From: Hypericum androsaemum
Taxonomy: Eukaryota > Streptophyta > Magnoliopsida > Malpighiales > Hypericaceae
Length of the DNA: 64,000 nucleotides
Assembly: GCA_963995505.1 (NCBI GenBank)
Contig: OZ023181.1
Location: forward strand, 8,159,487-8,223,486
Direction: 5' to 3'
Under the pieces are notes generated by a model that searched no databases, was not told where the DNA came from, and worked only from the letters and a program-made list of their open reading frames with translations. Of the stretch, positions 22,321 to 34,875 are shown piece after piece (within the stretch, counting starts at the first letter, position 1; each line of letters begins with the position of its first letter). Made by a program: the position numbers and the translations under genes.

Positions 22321-22770
22321 TATTCAAATATTTATTTGATCGACTTATAACACGTAGTTATAGATTCAAATAGTATAATTTTTTTTAAAGATGAGAAAAC
22401 TCTCCTCTAAATATTTACCACAAGTATATTCTCAATAATTTCAATTCAACACTTTTTGATTTCGATTGATCTAAATGCTAGTAGATAGTTAGTCGAGTTG
22501 TTATTATTGCCTAAGTAAAGGTTCGAGAGAAGTCGTGTTCAATTAAACAAGAAAATACAGTATTAAATATTAAAAATTAAAGAATTAATTCGAATTCAAA
22601 GGTTTATAATTCGTATCCGGTTAATCCTTGGACAAATTCAATACAGTTTAAGGTTTTTTTTTAATGAATTATCTCTCAAATTTTTTTTGATGAATTCGAA
22701 CTCGAACCAATTCAATTCTAATTTGTTCGAATTGGAACAATATTCAAGTCTACCTACACATAACACATTG
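22321..22770. other. AT-rich intergenic, no gene seen
   Basis: AT-rich sequence rich in AATTCGAA motifs. No coding or RNA gene recognised. Confidence 0.5.
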
Positions 22771-23193
22771 GTAATCATGGGGTTGGATTGGGTACGGAAT
22801 GCCATTATTCCGAACCGTTTGGAATGAAGACATGCATAAACTTTTTTGCAAATGCGCTAAAATATAAGGACCAAAATGAAAAAAGCCATGCTCAAACACA
22901 TGCCGGATACAAATGCTATTATCACATAACTGCGCATGCGAGTATCACATAACTACACATGCCAGTTTGACCTTTTTGCAAAAATGCTAAAATGCGGGGG
23001 ACCAAAATGAAAAAAATTATGCGTGTTATTATCATCAACAGAGACTTGCCATTTTCACAAAAACAAATGTCATTATCGCATAACTACGCTTGCCATTATC
23101 ACATACCTACGCTTGCCGCTGCAGTCCCCCTTCACTCAAAACCGTTCGGAATCAATTCCTTCACTCCGTACCCAATCCAAACCCAGTAATCAT
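22771..23193. mobile_element. Short TIR element with internal minisatellite, copy 3
   Basis: 407 bp (22779-23185), flanked by a perfect 8-bp repeat GTAATCAT (22771-22778, 23186-23193). The left end is GGGGTTGGATTGGGTACGGA and the inverted right end reads TGGGTTTGGATTGGGTACGG. Inner palindromic parts are built on CCGAACCGTTTGGAAT. Units based on TTATCACATAACTGCGCATGC recur inside. An 8-bp duplication would fit hAT-type mobilisation. This is the best-defined member of the family. Confidence 0.8.
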
Positions 23194-24225
23194 TATTAAA
23201 GTAATTTTAGTGATCGGGCATTTCCCCGATGGGGTAATTACAAACGGCCGACATCAGGTATGTACGCATCATCTGTCGGCCCCCTCTTCCGTACACCTCA
23301 TCACTCTCCCACCACCGACTCCCATAAATACCATCTTTAATGGGTCGTGGAAACCACCACGTCCCTTCTTAGTTCCCACTTCTCTGCATCTCATATATTT
23401 TTTCCGGTAGGATGCATCTCATTTATATTTAATAAAGGGTTCCTTAGTTCTCACGTCCCACCACAAAATATGAATTATTATCCCAACAAATATTTTAATT
23501 AATTATCAACTGATAAAGAAAATGTTTAATCGGAAGTTGGAGTTCTTGAAAACACAATTGTGTTAAAGATGACAAAAAAATTGTCATCTTTTAAAATCTT
23601 ATTCGACTTAACCTACATTAACTAGTTCAGTGAGCCAGATATCATCTAATTTAAACAAGGATATTAATTATTATTACTATTATAATCAATATTTATTATT
23701 ATATATGCATACGAACAACGTGAAGTATTTGTGCACCTCGTGTCCCATTATTATTCATCCATATGCACCTCCCCTGAACATAGGATATACAAATTTCGGC
23801 AATTTAGTTGAAAAAAGAACAGTACCCAGGAGAGAGAAAATCTAAAAAAGAGACGAAAAGAAATTGGACCACTTTGTTCACTTGAGAAAAAAGATGACGC
23901 CAAATTAGAGAGAGAGAGAGAACAACTTGATTGCTTCAAGTGGAGGGAGAAGTACCTTACTTTTGTAGCCAGAAACCGACTGGGTCAACTCCTTGCCCAA
24001 AGGGCAAAGGCGGCGCTCAAATTATTTCTTTCCCTTCCGTGAACCTTTTATCTCCTAAAACCCTCTATATTGTAATTAAATATATATATGTGTTTATATA
24101 TAGTCTCAATATTGAACCAGAACTAGCTTTATTTCATTTTAGAGGGTCTAGAAAGTCATACATAATAAGGTTGCACCAAAATATATTCTTTCTTCAACTT
24201 TTATATTTCTTTCTCTCTCTCGTCA
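23194..24225 (+). promoter_or_regulatory. Upstream region and putative core promoter of the ABR1-like gene
   Basis: No gene is seen between the TIR element and the ABR1-like start. A TATA-rich segment (TTTATATATAG) at about 24092-24103 is followed by a pyrimidine-rich patch (TTCTTTCTCTCTCTCG, about 24207-24222) typical of plant leaders. A (GA)7 run lies at about 23907-23921. The transcription start is inferred, not seen. Confidence 0.45.
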
Positions 24226-24318
24226 ATGGTTGAATGTTACTCGCTTACCTTGTTCAACACCGGCGTTGAATACTCTAGATTCGTGACACAAAGTTTCATT
24301 TATTTTATTTTGTTTTAG
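24226..24318 (+). CDS. Possible upstream ORF in the ABR1-like leader
   Basis: A 30-codon ORF (ATG 24226, TAG 24316-24318). It ends 37 bp before the main ATG, in a different frame. If transcription starts near the TATA-rich segment at 24092-24103, it lies in the 5' leader and could damp translation of the main ORF. No conserved peptide is recognised; it may be chance. Confidence 0.3.
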   Translation: MVECYSLTLFNTGVEYSRFVTQSFIYFILF

Positions 24319-24355
24319 TTTTACACCATACGCCTCCGTTTCCAAATCTTATTGC

Positions 24356-26139
24356 ATGTGTATGATCAAGGTGGCGAACCCAAGAGAGAAAGTTGGTGAT
24401 GACCAAAGGAACGAGAGCAATATCTATGACGAGGCTAGCCAGTGGAATATTTACCTGCAGCCCCTCGTAGCGGACCAGGTTCTCTCCGGGTTTAACAGAG
24501 AGAGGGAGATGTCCGCCATGGTCTCTGCACTGAGGCACGTGGTCTCCGGGGAGGACCAGTCCCGGGCGCCGCCGCAGAATGAGGAGGACTTCTTCTTTCC
24601 GGTCGTCGGAGAGAGGCGGACGAGGGAGGATGATGAGGTCGGCCATGTAGAGTCTAAAAGGCCGTGCACTTCTTTTCCGGGTGATAGGGAGATGCATGGA
24701 GGGCCGCCTTCTTTGTTTGCTGCCCGAGGTAACTTAATGGCCACGAAACTTTCTATTTATGGCATGCACATGTTCTTTTTCAATACATGCACATACAATA
24801 CATCGATATGATACATAAATTAACAGAGTAATGATACGACGGCTCGAATTTAAAATTCGATATCTGAATATCATGTGACATAAACAAAATATAAACACGT
24901 ATATATGTTCTGATCAGAGGGAAAACTTGGGTACCGTTTCTTCTAATAAGCCACATCCTTTTCATCTGCTACTCTTTCCTCCCATTCTCTTCCGGATAGA
25001 ACAGAATCTATCAATTTTATGAAATTCCTAGGTAAACGACTTTAGTTTTCTTGATCAATACAACAATTATCCTAGTTGAACTTGAAATTTCATAATTTAA
25101 ATTTCAACATTAACTACGAAAACCTGGTGGGAGGATCATATACTAAATGAGTTGGCGAATTATGAAATCGTGTTTAGTGTGTTTGTTCATTCTTTAGTTG
25201 GTTCGAATTGAGTAATTTTATGGTGATACGAACCGAGTTGTAACCTGGGAGTTGATAGCTTGGCACAATTGTACTCGCGTCGACAGGTGCTCAGGAGGCC
25301 TCAACACCAAGCATCCAGGAAGCCAACACAGCACCAACACAAGCTCCACCGGGGCCAATGTACTCCCAGCAGCAGTACTCGGATGTTAGCCAGCCGAGGA
25401 TCCGCAAGTACAGGGGAGTGAGGCAAAGGCCATGGGGGAAGTGGGCGGCCGAGATACGGGACCCTTTCAAGGCCGCGAGGGTGTGGTTGGGCACGTTCGA
25501 GACAGCCGAGGCAGCTGCCAGGGCATACGACGAGGCCGCCCTCCGCTTCCGTGGCAGCAAAGCCAAGCTCAACTTCCCCGAGAACGTCACGCTCCCACCA
25601 CCTGCCGAAGCCGGCAGCTCCTCCTCCGCTCGTCCTCCTGGAACCAACACCCTTTTCTCCATCCCGACGTGCACGGACCCGATAGTCCATTTCTCCCAGC
25701 CGCTCAATCGCTCGCAGCTGGTGACCGGAGTTGGTGGCTATAGTACAGGTCAGTAGAATAACCATTGCTTTACATCTAATAGCGGATTATTTATCACTTT
25801 GACCAAATCTCGTTATTGGTTTCCATTGCAGGTACAGGGCAGCCTTTTACGAATACTAGTGGTCTACGCTATGACATTCATCGACCAAGTGGTGTTAGTC
25901 TCATGCCACCTCATCATCATCATCAGCTTCAGTCGTTTCTTGGTCTTTTGGGTTCTTCCGGCTCTTCATCTTCTTCTTCTTCTTCGTTACTACATCAACA
26001 GCCTACCTTTTCGCCGGGATTCTTGCCGTCCGGCGGGAGTGGTAGTAGTGGGCAGAGTGGTGGTGGTAGCGGAAGTTCGGACTTCCAAGCTCCGGACTGG
26101 TCCAGTTCTAGTCATTACTACAAACCTTCCTCCGGTTGA
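24356..26139 (+). CDS. ABR1: AP2/ERF transcription factor, ABR1-like (ERF group X)
   Basis: A nuclear ethylene-response-factor-type DNA-binding regulator. The coding exons are 24356-24728, 25287-25748 and 25832-26139, joining in frame to 380 aa; both introns are GT-AG and phase 1. The start is chosen because MCMIKVANP and the following [19 protein letters not shown] match the conserved N-terminal motifs of Arabidopsis ABR1. A single AP2 domain (aa 166-222, [19 protein letters not shown] onward) has the Ala and Asp of the ERF subfamily, which favours GCC-box binding. The tail is rich in Ser/Gly, with His and Ser runs. Arabidopsis ABR1 represses some abscisic-acid responses and is wound-induced; the same role here is inference. 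It converges on RPN5, as expected from Arabidopsis gene order. ERF110 is the closest alternative paralog. Confidence 0.93.
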
Positions 26140-27496
26140 TTTTGTCCTTCGTTTTTTCAATCTATGTATTCATAATTGAGCTCTGGTCCTTTGTATACAA
26201 GACGATTTCTTAATTATATTTTTTATATTTATAAATCTTCAACGCAATTTTTTTTTTTAAAAGGAATCGAAATTTCTTTTGACGTCGTCAATTTTTCGTT
26301 TTGCCATTTTCTTTCGACCTACTCCACCTGTATCGGTAGGTAGATAGTTCAACGACGCTCACGGGAGTGGGAAAAGGAAGAAGGTGGTCAAATCATGGTT
26401 GTTTATTCTTTTAAAATTCTGCTTCTGGAACTATGTATTTAGATTGCTTTTTATTCTTAGTTGTCATTTTCACGGGATATCAAGATTGTCACGTATTGGC
26501 TCACACAATATAATTTACTAAATCAAAAAAGATCTGATTTATCTTTTTGTAAAGAGCTCAAAGATTGGATTCGGTCTCTGCAAGATTCTCGAGAGCTTCC
26601 ACCACGTGCACAAATTGTTTCCCGTGCGTTGCCAAAAAGAAATTTGTTTCCCGTCTAGTTTCCGTAATTCGAGGTCCCTTGTCATTATTCTAAGTCTGTA
26701 CGCGATAATTACATTTATTATGTCACTTTCTGTTTCAACACATTTTTTTTGAAGTGTTGCCAAGCAAAGATATTAGATTTGAATTTCTTAATTTTTTTTT
26801 CGGGGTAGTAACTTCATGTCATTAATCTGATTAAAAAAAGACTTGCAATCCCTGAGTAGTGAGGCATCAGCCTCCATACGAACCAATATTATAAACCAGC
26901 GTAGGATAGTACGAGGACATTACCCTCCTAGTTCTACCCTCCAACCAATCAGCTGCCTAGAACACGTTAAAAGTAGAACGATAGACCAATTCTTACCCAC
27001 ATAGGGCAGGTGAACGGATTCGTGATCTCAAACCAACTAAACATTATCAATGCAATTACCGGTGACTCAAAATGCAGAAGCAATTTCTCAAAAGAAAAAT
27101 GAAGATGCGAAGCCACTAACATATCCAAAAACTCCCAATTGCTATGAAAACCAAGTCTATCAGGCATGCCTGCCATCCCCAGTGGTCGTGATTATAGATC
27201 CGTGCATCGAGTATACAACAAACCACGATTCCGCTGATGTCAAGGTACAATAAACAAGCCGTGAAATTCAAACGGCATACCGAGGTGGAGATGGATGCAT
27301 GTCACTTTCAACGCACATTTTAATCAATCCGAGACCACCACAGGACCGCCACACGTCAAGAATGAGTAGGAACATCTGCAAGAAGCTCAGGAGGAAAACC
27401 ATTATCAGAAATCAATGTGCATCTATTGCTGGAAACACAACGACAGACGAGCCGCAAGTCTGTACCTGCATTGTGATAGTGGTGGCATCCCGTTCT
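26140..27496. other. Convergent intergenic: 3' regions of ABR1-like and RPN5
   Basis: Holds the 3' untranslated regions of two converging genes, whose stop codons are 1,357 bp apart. No further gene is supported. The short open frames at 26461-26658 and 27050-27253 have no domain. A segment at 26800-26950 with GCATCAGCCTCCAT resembles dispersed-repeat sequence, but I could not classify it. Confidence 0.5.
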
Positions 27497-30400
27497 TCAA
27501 ACTTTCAGGGCAGCTTTGTGGACCATGGTTTCTTTGTGTATTTGGTGGCAACTCTTCTCCACAAGATCAAGCAATTTCTCCAGGTTCACAGCCCACGAGT
27601 TCAGAACATCATTGCTGTCCTTCACTACTTGGAAGCAAACTATTCCCTGCGGTCTGTCAATCTTTGCCACCAGTGCTTTTGATACCACCATCTCTGAAAG
27701 ATGCTTCTCTGCTTCCTGGATAAAGGAAAACATCCATCCTTCATTTCGTTCACCAAATAACAGGTATATGTTAGCAAAGGGTAGCAGTACAAACCTGGAT
27801 GCTGAGACACAACAGTTCGGAAAGTCTTTTCAATGTGATCCTTGAGTAGTACTTCGAAACGACAAGGATGTTCTGGAAACCATTAAGCCAATTATCGTCA
27901 ACTAGATCGTCAAGCAGCCAATTATCCCGAAGACAAGTATTTCAGTAAATAGCCTCTAATGCAATAAATGATCATGAAAATGTACATGCTCAATTATCCT
28001 CTGCTTCAAGTCCTCTGCTGCTTTGTCACCTAAAGAACCTCCCAGCAAGTTCTTCTCACATTCAAACTCACTGTTGTAGGCATTCCATAAAGAAGTCCAT
28101 TGTACAACCTCCATTGTCACCAGCTGCTTCAATAATGATCTAGTAGGGGCAAAAACGAAAGGTATCTGTCAGATGACACTATAATATATTAAAAAATGCA
28201 ATTTGGCAGAAACTAATATTACTGCTCATACTTAAAATTAGGAATTTCTGAGAGATTCTTGTCCTCCAAGGTTGAATTCAGCAGACTAGATTGCATAGGA
28301 TCATGAGGTGCCAAGACCAGAAACCAACATATCTTTCTGAGCACCTGCATACCAAAAACAAAGATATAATTTTAGCAGTAACACACTAATAGCATCCAAG
28401 GAAGATAACAATTCCATAATGTATCAGAAGAGTCCAGTAGATAAAACTTACAGGAGTCCATTGAGCTGGATCTTCCTTTACAGATGGAATCTCATATATC
28501 GCCTGATAGCAACGTGCAATTTCAAGGTACTCATTGTCATGGGAGTAATATCTGAAATGAGTCGGGATATAGTGTAAGAATAGCATCCCCTGGAATTGAA
28601 TCAAAGTTCCAAACAGATAGTTATCTTGAATAGAAATCTGCAATCAGAATCCAACACTTGGCCAAGACATTGAAGCAGAAAACGTTTAAACAGTAACATC
28701 ATTCAGTCACATGGCACACATGCCGCAGAAAGATGGGAAAAAATTTCTGCAAGTTTCTGCATCAACTCATCATATAACATCTGAGTTTCTCTCTAAACAT
28801 TCAGTACGTGGAAAAAAAAAAGATAACCTATTCGACAAGAACATCTTCATTAAGGGGTAGTACAGAACCTGGCCGAACACGATTAAGACGCAGTACAGAA
28901 ACTCCAAGATAAAGACTCCGTCACATAATTATTCGTGTATATTTTCAGAAAAATGGCCCTTAGAATGTTCCAAGGAAGGGAATGGAACTACAAGGAAAGC
29001 CAAGCAAGTGATGTCATCCTAGACAGTGGACCAAACTATTGTAGGCAGAACACTTAACGCGGACAACTGAAGATGTCCAAGGCGTCGGCCATAATGAGCA
29101 AGACAACTAACAAGAGACAACTAGAGCGCACCAAAAAAGAAATCAAAAAACAAGAAAAACTTGCCGTATCATCAACTCATAATAGATTCTCTTCAGTTCC
29201 AATAGTGATGGTATATCTGCTGGAGCCTCTTCCACAATGCCATCTCCTTCTTTGGGTTTCTTCTTTTCTTTGGATGTATCAACATTGAAAACTCTAGGGC
29301 TAATTTTCCTTGACAGGATCTGAGCACGGATATAATCTTGACAGTCTAGGCATAAACGAACCTGCGAATGCGATCGAACAAGAGATTTAGACAACATTTA
29401 ATGACTATTCAGGAAAAAGACCCAGGACAGATCACTTTTGACTGAGACTATAACTAAGTTATGATCCTTGAGCTGAGAGGATAGCCAATATTCACACAGC
29501 CACTTCATAAAAGGGCAGAGTTTCACCCGGGCTGACATCATCTTTTCTTGCTCCAAAGGAATCATGATTGCCATTCGAATGAAAATAAGAAAAATTTCTT
29601 CCCTCTCCCACCCTACAACTCTCATTAGTCAAATTTTCACAAACTTCAAGTTCGAGGACCTTAAGGCCAAAATCTTAATAGTACTACCCAGTCGAAACTA
29701 CTTTAGTCAGCTGTCAGCAGAACCTAAGAGGTACAGAGACAAAACATAAAGTTGATAAGATTATGAACATCGGGAGGACATACTTGTTCCAGAATGAAAG
29801 CAATTTTCTCGGTCTTTGCCATTGCACCAAATGTCTCCACCTAACATCCAGAAAGTAAAGTTAAGAGCAGAATAAAGCAGAAGAAACGACCAAGAAGGAT
29901 GCAAATTGTTGGTTTTAGTAATCAACAAAACAGAGTTTCAAACTTACTGCAACTTCTTGCATCAAATCAGCTGCTTCAGCTATTTCCCCTTGTTCTTCCT
30001 TAATCTTGGCAAGTTTTTTGATCAGACGCGCTCTCTCAATTTCAACATAAATCTACAGAACAAAATTTTTCAGTAGGCAAATACAGCAAAACGATACCCC
30101 AGATACACAATGTAGAACCAAGATAGCCAAGGGTTGTCTGCTCATGTTACCTTCCCAGCAGAGACACTATTGAGGGTCTTAATAAGTTCTATGCGAGTCT
30201 CGATATCAGGAGTCTGATCAATATACTGCATCGCTTGCTGGACCATAGCAGTTACTGCCTGAGAATGACAAGCCAACAGCCCATGTGAACAATATATCCA
30301 AAAAACTGATTACGGGAATTCATAGAACAATCAATCGACTCTTCAAAAGCCGGGCATGCAACAATACTACCTCAAGCCACAACATCACACAACAACCAAA

Positions 30401-30892
30401 GACGAGGACATGGGACCCGCTAAATTGACTATTAGTCAGCGAGCAACATCAACCTCCACATTCCATTCCCTAGGACCAAAGAAACCGAACACCACAAATA
30501 CCCTAACACGCAACGCGTCAACAAAATTCTACATCCTCCCAGCCCTAATCACAAACGATAAAGCGAGGGGCGGGGCGGGCAGTAGCACCTGCTTGAGCTG
30601 GCCGCGCTTCTTGGAAAGGAGGACAATTTGATCATTTAGGGCTTTCCAGTCCTTGGCGTCGAAGCAGAGCTGGAGGATCTCCGTAACCGCCTTCCTCGTC
30701 GCGGCTACTTCGCCGGCTAGCCTCGCCTGCTTCTCCGCGTTCTGCAGCTGCTCTATCGCCGCCTCCAGATTCGGCTTCCCCGCCTGCCATTAATATTCTC
30801 AGCGCAAGTAATAAATAAAATCGAAAAAATAAGGAAAATTTGGTAGAGGGGAGAAGACGAGATCTGGTAGTCGGAGTGGGGGGACTCACCAT
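27497..30892 (-). CDS. RPN5: 26S proteasome lid subunit RPN5 (PSMD12)
   Basis: A non-catalytic subunit of the 19S regulatory particle lid, needed for degradation of ubiquitinated proteins. Eleven coding exons (minus): 30892-30890, 30783-30589, 30258-30151, 30052-29948, 29840-29784, 29361-29165, 28551-28452, 28344-28232, 28139-27986, 27872-27795 and 27715-27497. They total 442 aa, the length I recall for Arabidopsis RPN5. Recognisable blocks: [20 protein letters not shown], a lysine-rich [30 protein letters not shown], and the C-terminal [20 protein letters not shown]. The PCI/winged-helix region lies at about aa 230-420 and the final helix contributes to the lid helical bundle. Exon 1 holds only the start codon. 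Intron 6 begins with GC (CG|GCAAGT), a GC-AG intron. All other donors are GT. Joins were checked by codon phase. Confidence 0.96.
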
Positions 30893-31050
30893 TTTAGGGT
30901 TCGATTGACGCAGAGCGAGATTGGGAATTTTTTCAGAGAAGGATTGATTTTCTAAACCCTAGACAGAGTGTGAAAGAAGGAGTTGGGCGTTTGGCAATCG
31001 CTCAAATACGGCTAACTTGTAGTCCAGGAAAAGACTCGATGGGCCTAAAT
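30893..31050 (-). promoter_or_regulatory. RPN5 leader and proximal promoter
   Basis: Upstream of the start codon lie a telo-box (AAACCCTA, 30954-30961, plus strand) and two TGGGC motifs (30984-30988 and 31040-31044; the second is TGGGCC). TGGGC is the core of the proteasome-related cis-element bound by ANAC53/ANAC78 in Arabidopsis, and TGGGCC is also a Site II/TCP-type motif. The combination fits a housekeeping, proteotoxic-stress-responsive proteasome promoter. Binding is inferred. Confidence 0.55.
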
Positions 31051-32469
31051 TGAATTTTGTATAAAAGTTGCATTGAGTCACCAACTGATTATAATATTTT
31101 CGAATTACCCCAGATGGATGACAATTAAGAAAATAATAATATTCTATTTAATGGCAATGCATATCATGATAGACCCTTTTTATGGTCTATTTCTAATCGT
31201 AAGATGACCGATCTTTTATGATATATCTTTCCTCATGAAATTAGTTAAACAAGTTTAAATAGTTGTGACACAGTTTGCTAAATTCGGTAGAACTCACTGA
31301 CATTATATGATATATCTTTCCTGACGAAATTAGTTGAACAAGTTTAAATAGTTATGACACAGTTTGATAAATTTGGTAGAAATAATTTTAACTCCAATTA
31401 AAATACTCTAATGAGGTTGGAATCCTAATGAAAAATACCAATTTTATAGAAATTGTTTGGTTGAGCTTTTCTATTTGTGAAATAAGAGATGTTAGTTTAC
31501 GTATTTTAAATTATTTTAATGATACTTTATTGTATAATACAACTGTTGGCATGAGCCGAAATGCACTTGAAAATATGTTGATTTTATCTTTCTCCTAGTT
31601 ATCTCTCGATTGTTAAATTCTTTTTAGTTCTTGAATCTCAATATTTGAATTTCTAAATTTAAAAAAAAACTATTTAATGATGGTCTACACTTATGGGTGA
31701 AATAGTTAATGTGCTATTTTTTCTAATATTTTAACTATTTCCAACCATTAATCTATTCTAATTATTGTCATTATTTTTCATTTTTTGTCGTGCTCGCAAG
31801 GATCAGTTAATTAATGTGTTCACAAATATTCGTGATCGAGGGCTTCTTCTACAAATCAATTTTTTACAGATTGAGTGAGAATCTCATTCTAACTAAGAAT
31901 TCTTGTAATTTCGGAGAATCCAGCTATAGGAAAATCAGAAACATAGAGCTTCCCCACCACCCCCAACCCCACTCCCCCTAAGGGGCATTTGTCCAATTGA
32001 TACATCAGAAGGAATTAATGTTAGACTTATTGGCTCCTTAGCACTTCATGCCAAGATTGGTCAATGAGAGTCTTTAGAAAGCTCATTTGGTGGCTGATTT
32101 TTAATGAATTTTGTAGATATTAAGTTACAGTCTCATGTAAGCAGTCCATTTGACGCTCATGTCATAATTGCATCAAGTGAGTACTGCACTTTGTAGACCA
32201 TACATAAATTTTATCAAATTTATATTACATTTTATAGACCACATATAAGGGCTGTGAAATTTATTGAAAGCTTTGAGCTTATCTTCTCATATGAGCAACT
32301 TAGTATTTTGTAACATGAAGCAAAATGGGAAGATGGGAGGTTGTATCTTTGTAATGGAATAAAGTTCACGAGTTTGGACATATCGAGGAAAGCTTTGAAG
32401 GAGTAGTCTATTAGTAACATGACTAATTTCTTGTATAAGAAGAATAATAGAAGAGGTGTGAATTTTTTT
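31051..32469. other. AT-rich intergenic with a tandem duplication
   Basis: No gene. Two copies of a unit of about 90 bp (GATATATCTTTCCT, then ACAAGTTTAAATAGTT and GACACAGTTTG) lie at about 31219-31293 and 31308-31382. A C-rich stretch (CCCCACCACCCCCAACCCC) is at about 31953-31972. The left end of the Mutator-like element that follows was not identified. Confidence 0.5.
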
Positions 32470-34330
32470 GAAAAATGAGTGTGGGTTCCTCATACATGCA
32501 TCCTCGATTAATGACGAAGGATATTTTTAGATCAAGATATGGTATCATGATCATAGTTGTCATCGACAATGGAGAAATCACTTAGTGACTCCAAGTAAGT
32601 GAAATATTTTATGAATTTGATTCTATTTGTTTATTATTTCTAATATTTGAATATTTATTTATACTTTTGCCCTACGTTTAAGGTATATCGCGAAAAATTT
32701 TCTCGAGGACATTAGAGACAATCCAAATTGATATTGGATGCGATGCAAAAGAGGGTTCAAAAGAAGCTTCTGACAAATGTATCTTTACAACAATGTTACA
32801 GAGCAAAGCGAATGGCTCTAAAGATTATTCATGGAGATGGGAAGAAGAAATATTACCGTATACAAGACTATGCAATTTTGGCAATAAATAAAGAGAGTCA
32901 AATAAAGATAACAACGTGAATGGGTTCTCCGGGCTATGATAAAGAAATGGAAATGTTGGCTCAGCGTCCAACCTTGAGGCTGTTGCCAGAAGTGCCTCAA
33001 TTCTTTTTTCTCCTACATAAGACTTGTTGCGGAAAGGCGAGCATTCTTTTAAGATTTGAGGACATTTGTTGGCTTAGACAGATTTTTTTTACGGATGTTT
33101 TTCAGGTGGGCAATGTTGTCTCTTGTGGACAAAAATGGGAAAGAGAATATGTTTCCATTGGCCATAGCAGTTGTTGATGTTGAAGACAAAGCCTATTGGG
33201 GATAGTTTCTGCAGAATTTAATTGATGACTCTCGCCACCCAAATGACACTAAAATGGTCTTCATGTCCGATAAGCAAAAAGTACTAATTTTATTTATTTG
33301 CATGTGTATTGATGCTATAAGTATTTTAGCTTTAAGTTCTTGTTAGACTGATTCTATTTGTTATAGTTTATTTGTATGTCTTGAAGGGACTCCATGAAGC
33401 TATGAATTGGCTTATGCTTGGAGTTGAGCATTGTATTTGTGTTAAGCACTTGTACAAGAACTTCAAACGACACTTTAACGGATATCATCAAGGACTTATT
33501 TTGGCAAGCTGCATCATCATAAAGTATGGCCAAAATGTCAAGTTGTTTGGAAAAGATGAAAAATAACAAATAGGTGAAAAGACATTGAATTTTCTAATGA
33601 GGAATGATCCACGGAGTTGGTCACGAAGTCATTTCAGCATTCATTGCAAGATTGATTTGATTGTCAATAATATTAGTAAATCATTCAACGGGACAATTTT
33701 GCATAGTAGGGATAAGCCAATCTTATCGATGCTTGGGTGGATTAGGAGAAAACTCGAGAAAATGCTCTATGTGAAGAAGGCGGCAATGATGAAATGCAAA
33801 GGCAGCATCATATGTCTCAACATTGTTAAGGTGCTTACCTGTAACAAGTCGAGTGCAGGTAATTGATTCACAACCCCAGCCAGTGATATGAAGTTTGAAG
33901 TTGAATGTGGTGTTTCTTCTAATGTTATTGATATTAATGCTAAAACTTGCACATGTCAGATGTGGGAGCTTATGTGTATTCTTTGTTAGCATGCGGCCGC
34001 TACCGTTTGTGAATCTCGGTTGCAACTTGAAAGTTTTGTTGATGAGTGTTAATCTAGGAGGACATATTTAGCATTTTATAGTCATCATATTATTTCGCTG
34101 CCAAGCCAAGAGGAATGTCATGTGTCTGAGAACCTCAGATGTTCATCCACCTTTTATAAGGAAGCCAACAGGCTGGCCAAGAAAAAGAGATGAAAGGTAG
34201 CCGTGAACCATAAAATCAGGACAAAGTGCCTCGTATTGGAGGTCAAGTACGGTACGATAACTGTAATCAAATCGGCCATAACATCGGAGACTGCTCAGCT
34301 GCAAAAACAGGTGAGACTATATGGCAACGA
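32470..34330 (+). pseudogene. MuDR-type transposase (MULE), decayed
   Basis: A plant Mutator-like transposase with many stops and frame changes but domains in order. These are a CGFLIHASS zinc-binding N-terminal segment (about 32470-32560); a region with TNVSLQQCYRAKRMALKII (32780); a first catalytic motif FVGLD (about 33070); KENMFPLAIAVVDVEDKAYW (about 33150); FMSDKQK joined across a spliceosomal-type intron (33281-33386, GT-AG, phase 0) to VEHCICVKHLYKNFK; the DPRSWSRSHFS.H.K.D.I.NNISKSFN block (33600); a SWIM-like CTCQMWELMCI (33950); and a final knuckle with CNQIGHNIGDC (34262) whose first Cys is replaced by Tyr. It cuts and pastes its element in the family. This copy is dead. Confidence 0.8.
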
Positions 34331-34875
34331 GACAACAAATTGAGCTAGCAAAGAAAACTCGTCGACCACAATCGATTCTCAATTCTGAACCATCAACTAG
34401 CTCTGGCAAGAAAATTACCAAGGTTATACAAATGCAGCATGTAATTTGTTATAATTCCTTAAGCTTAGTATTATTTTATTGTGTTGTAGAAAAAGGGTAG
34501 GAAGGCCAGAGATGACCCTACTTTGGAAAGTCAACAGTCCCAACTATCATAAGTATGAAGTTACCTCAAGTGTTGGTGGTTATTTTTTAGTGACTAGGGT
34601 ATATGACAGTCACTCGGATCTCAAGTATAGGGCAGATCCACATTTTGTATAGAATGGTTCAGAGGGTATGATGGTAGAACTTTGATATAATGGCCAACTG
34701 TTATGTCACATTTTGAAAACTTGATCTTTTGAGATGTTATGGCACATTTTGCCAAATGTTATGGCACATTTTAGCAACCTTTGATATCGCAATATGAAAC
34801 AACATTGACAAGTAGTTACCTAAATGGAAAATTTAAAAGGTCCATGCTCTTATTCATTCCATCATACATTGTAAA

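Noticed and set aside
24305..24744. Antisense ORFs opposite ABR1 exon 1
   Set aside because: Shadows of the GC-rich coding exon; the plus frame has the conserved ERF group X motifs.
25291..25765. Long minus-strand ORFs opposite the AP2 exon
   Set aside because: Shadow frames over the AP2 domain, created by GC-rich codon usage.
30632..30892. 86-codon ORF starting [11 protein letters not shown] at the RPN5 first exon
   Set aside because: It reads through the first intron in the wrong frame; splicing after ATG gives the RPN5 N-terminus.
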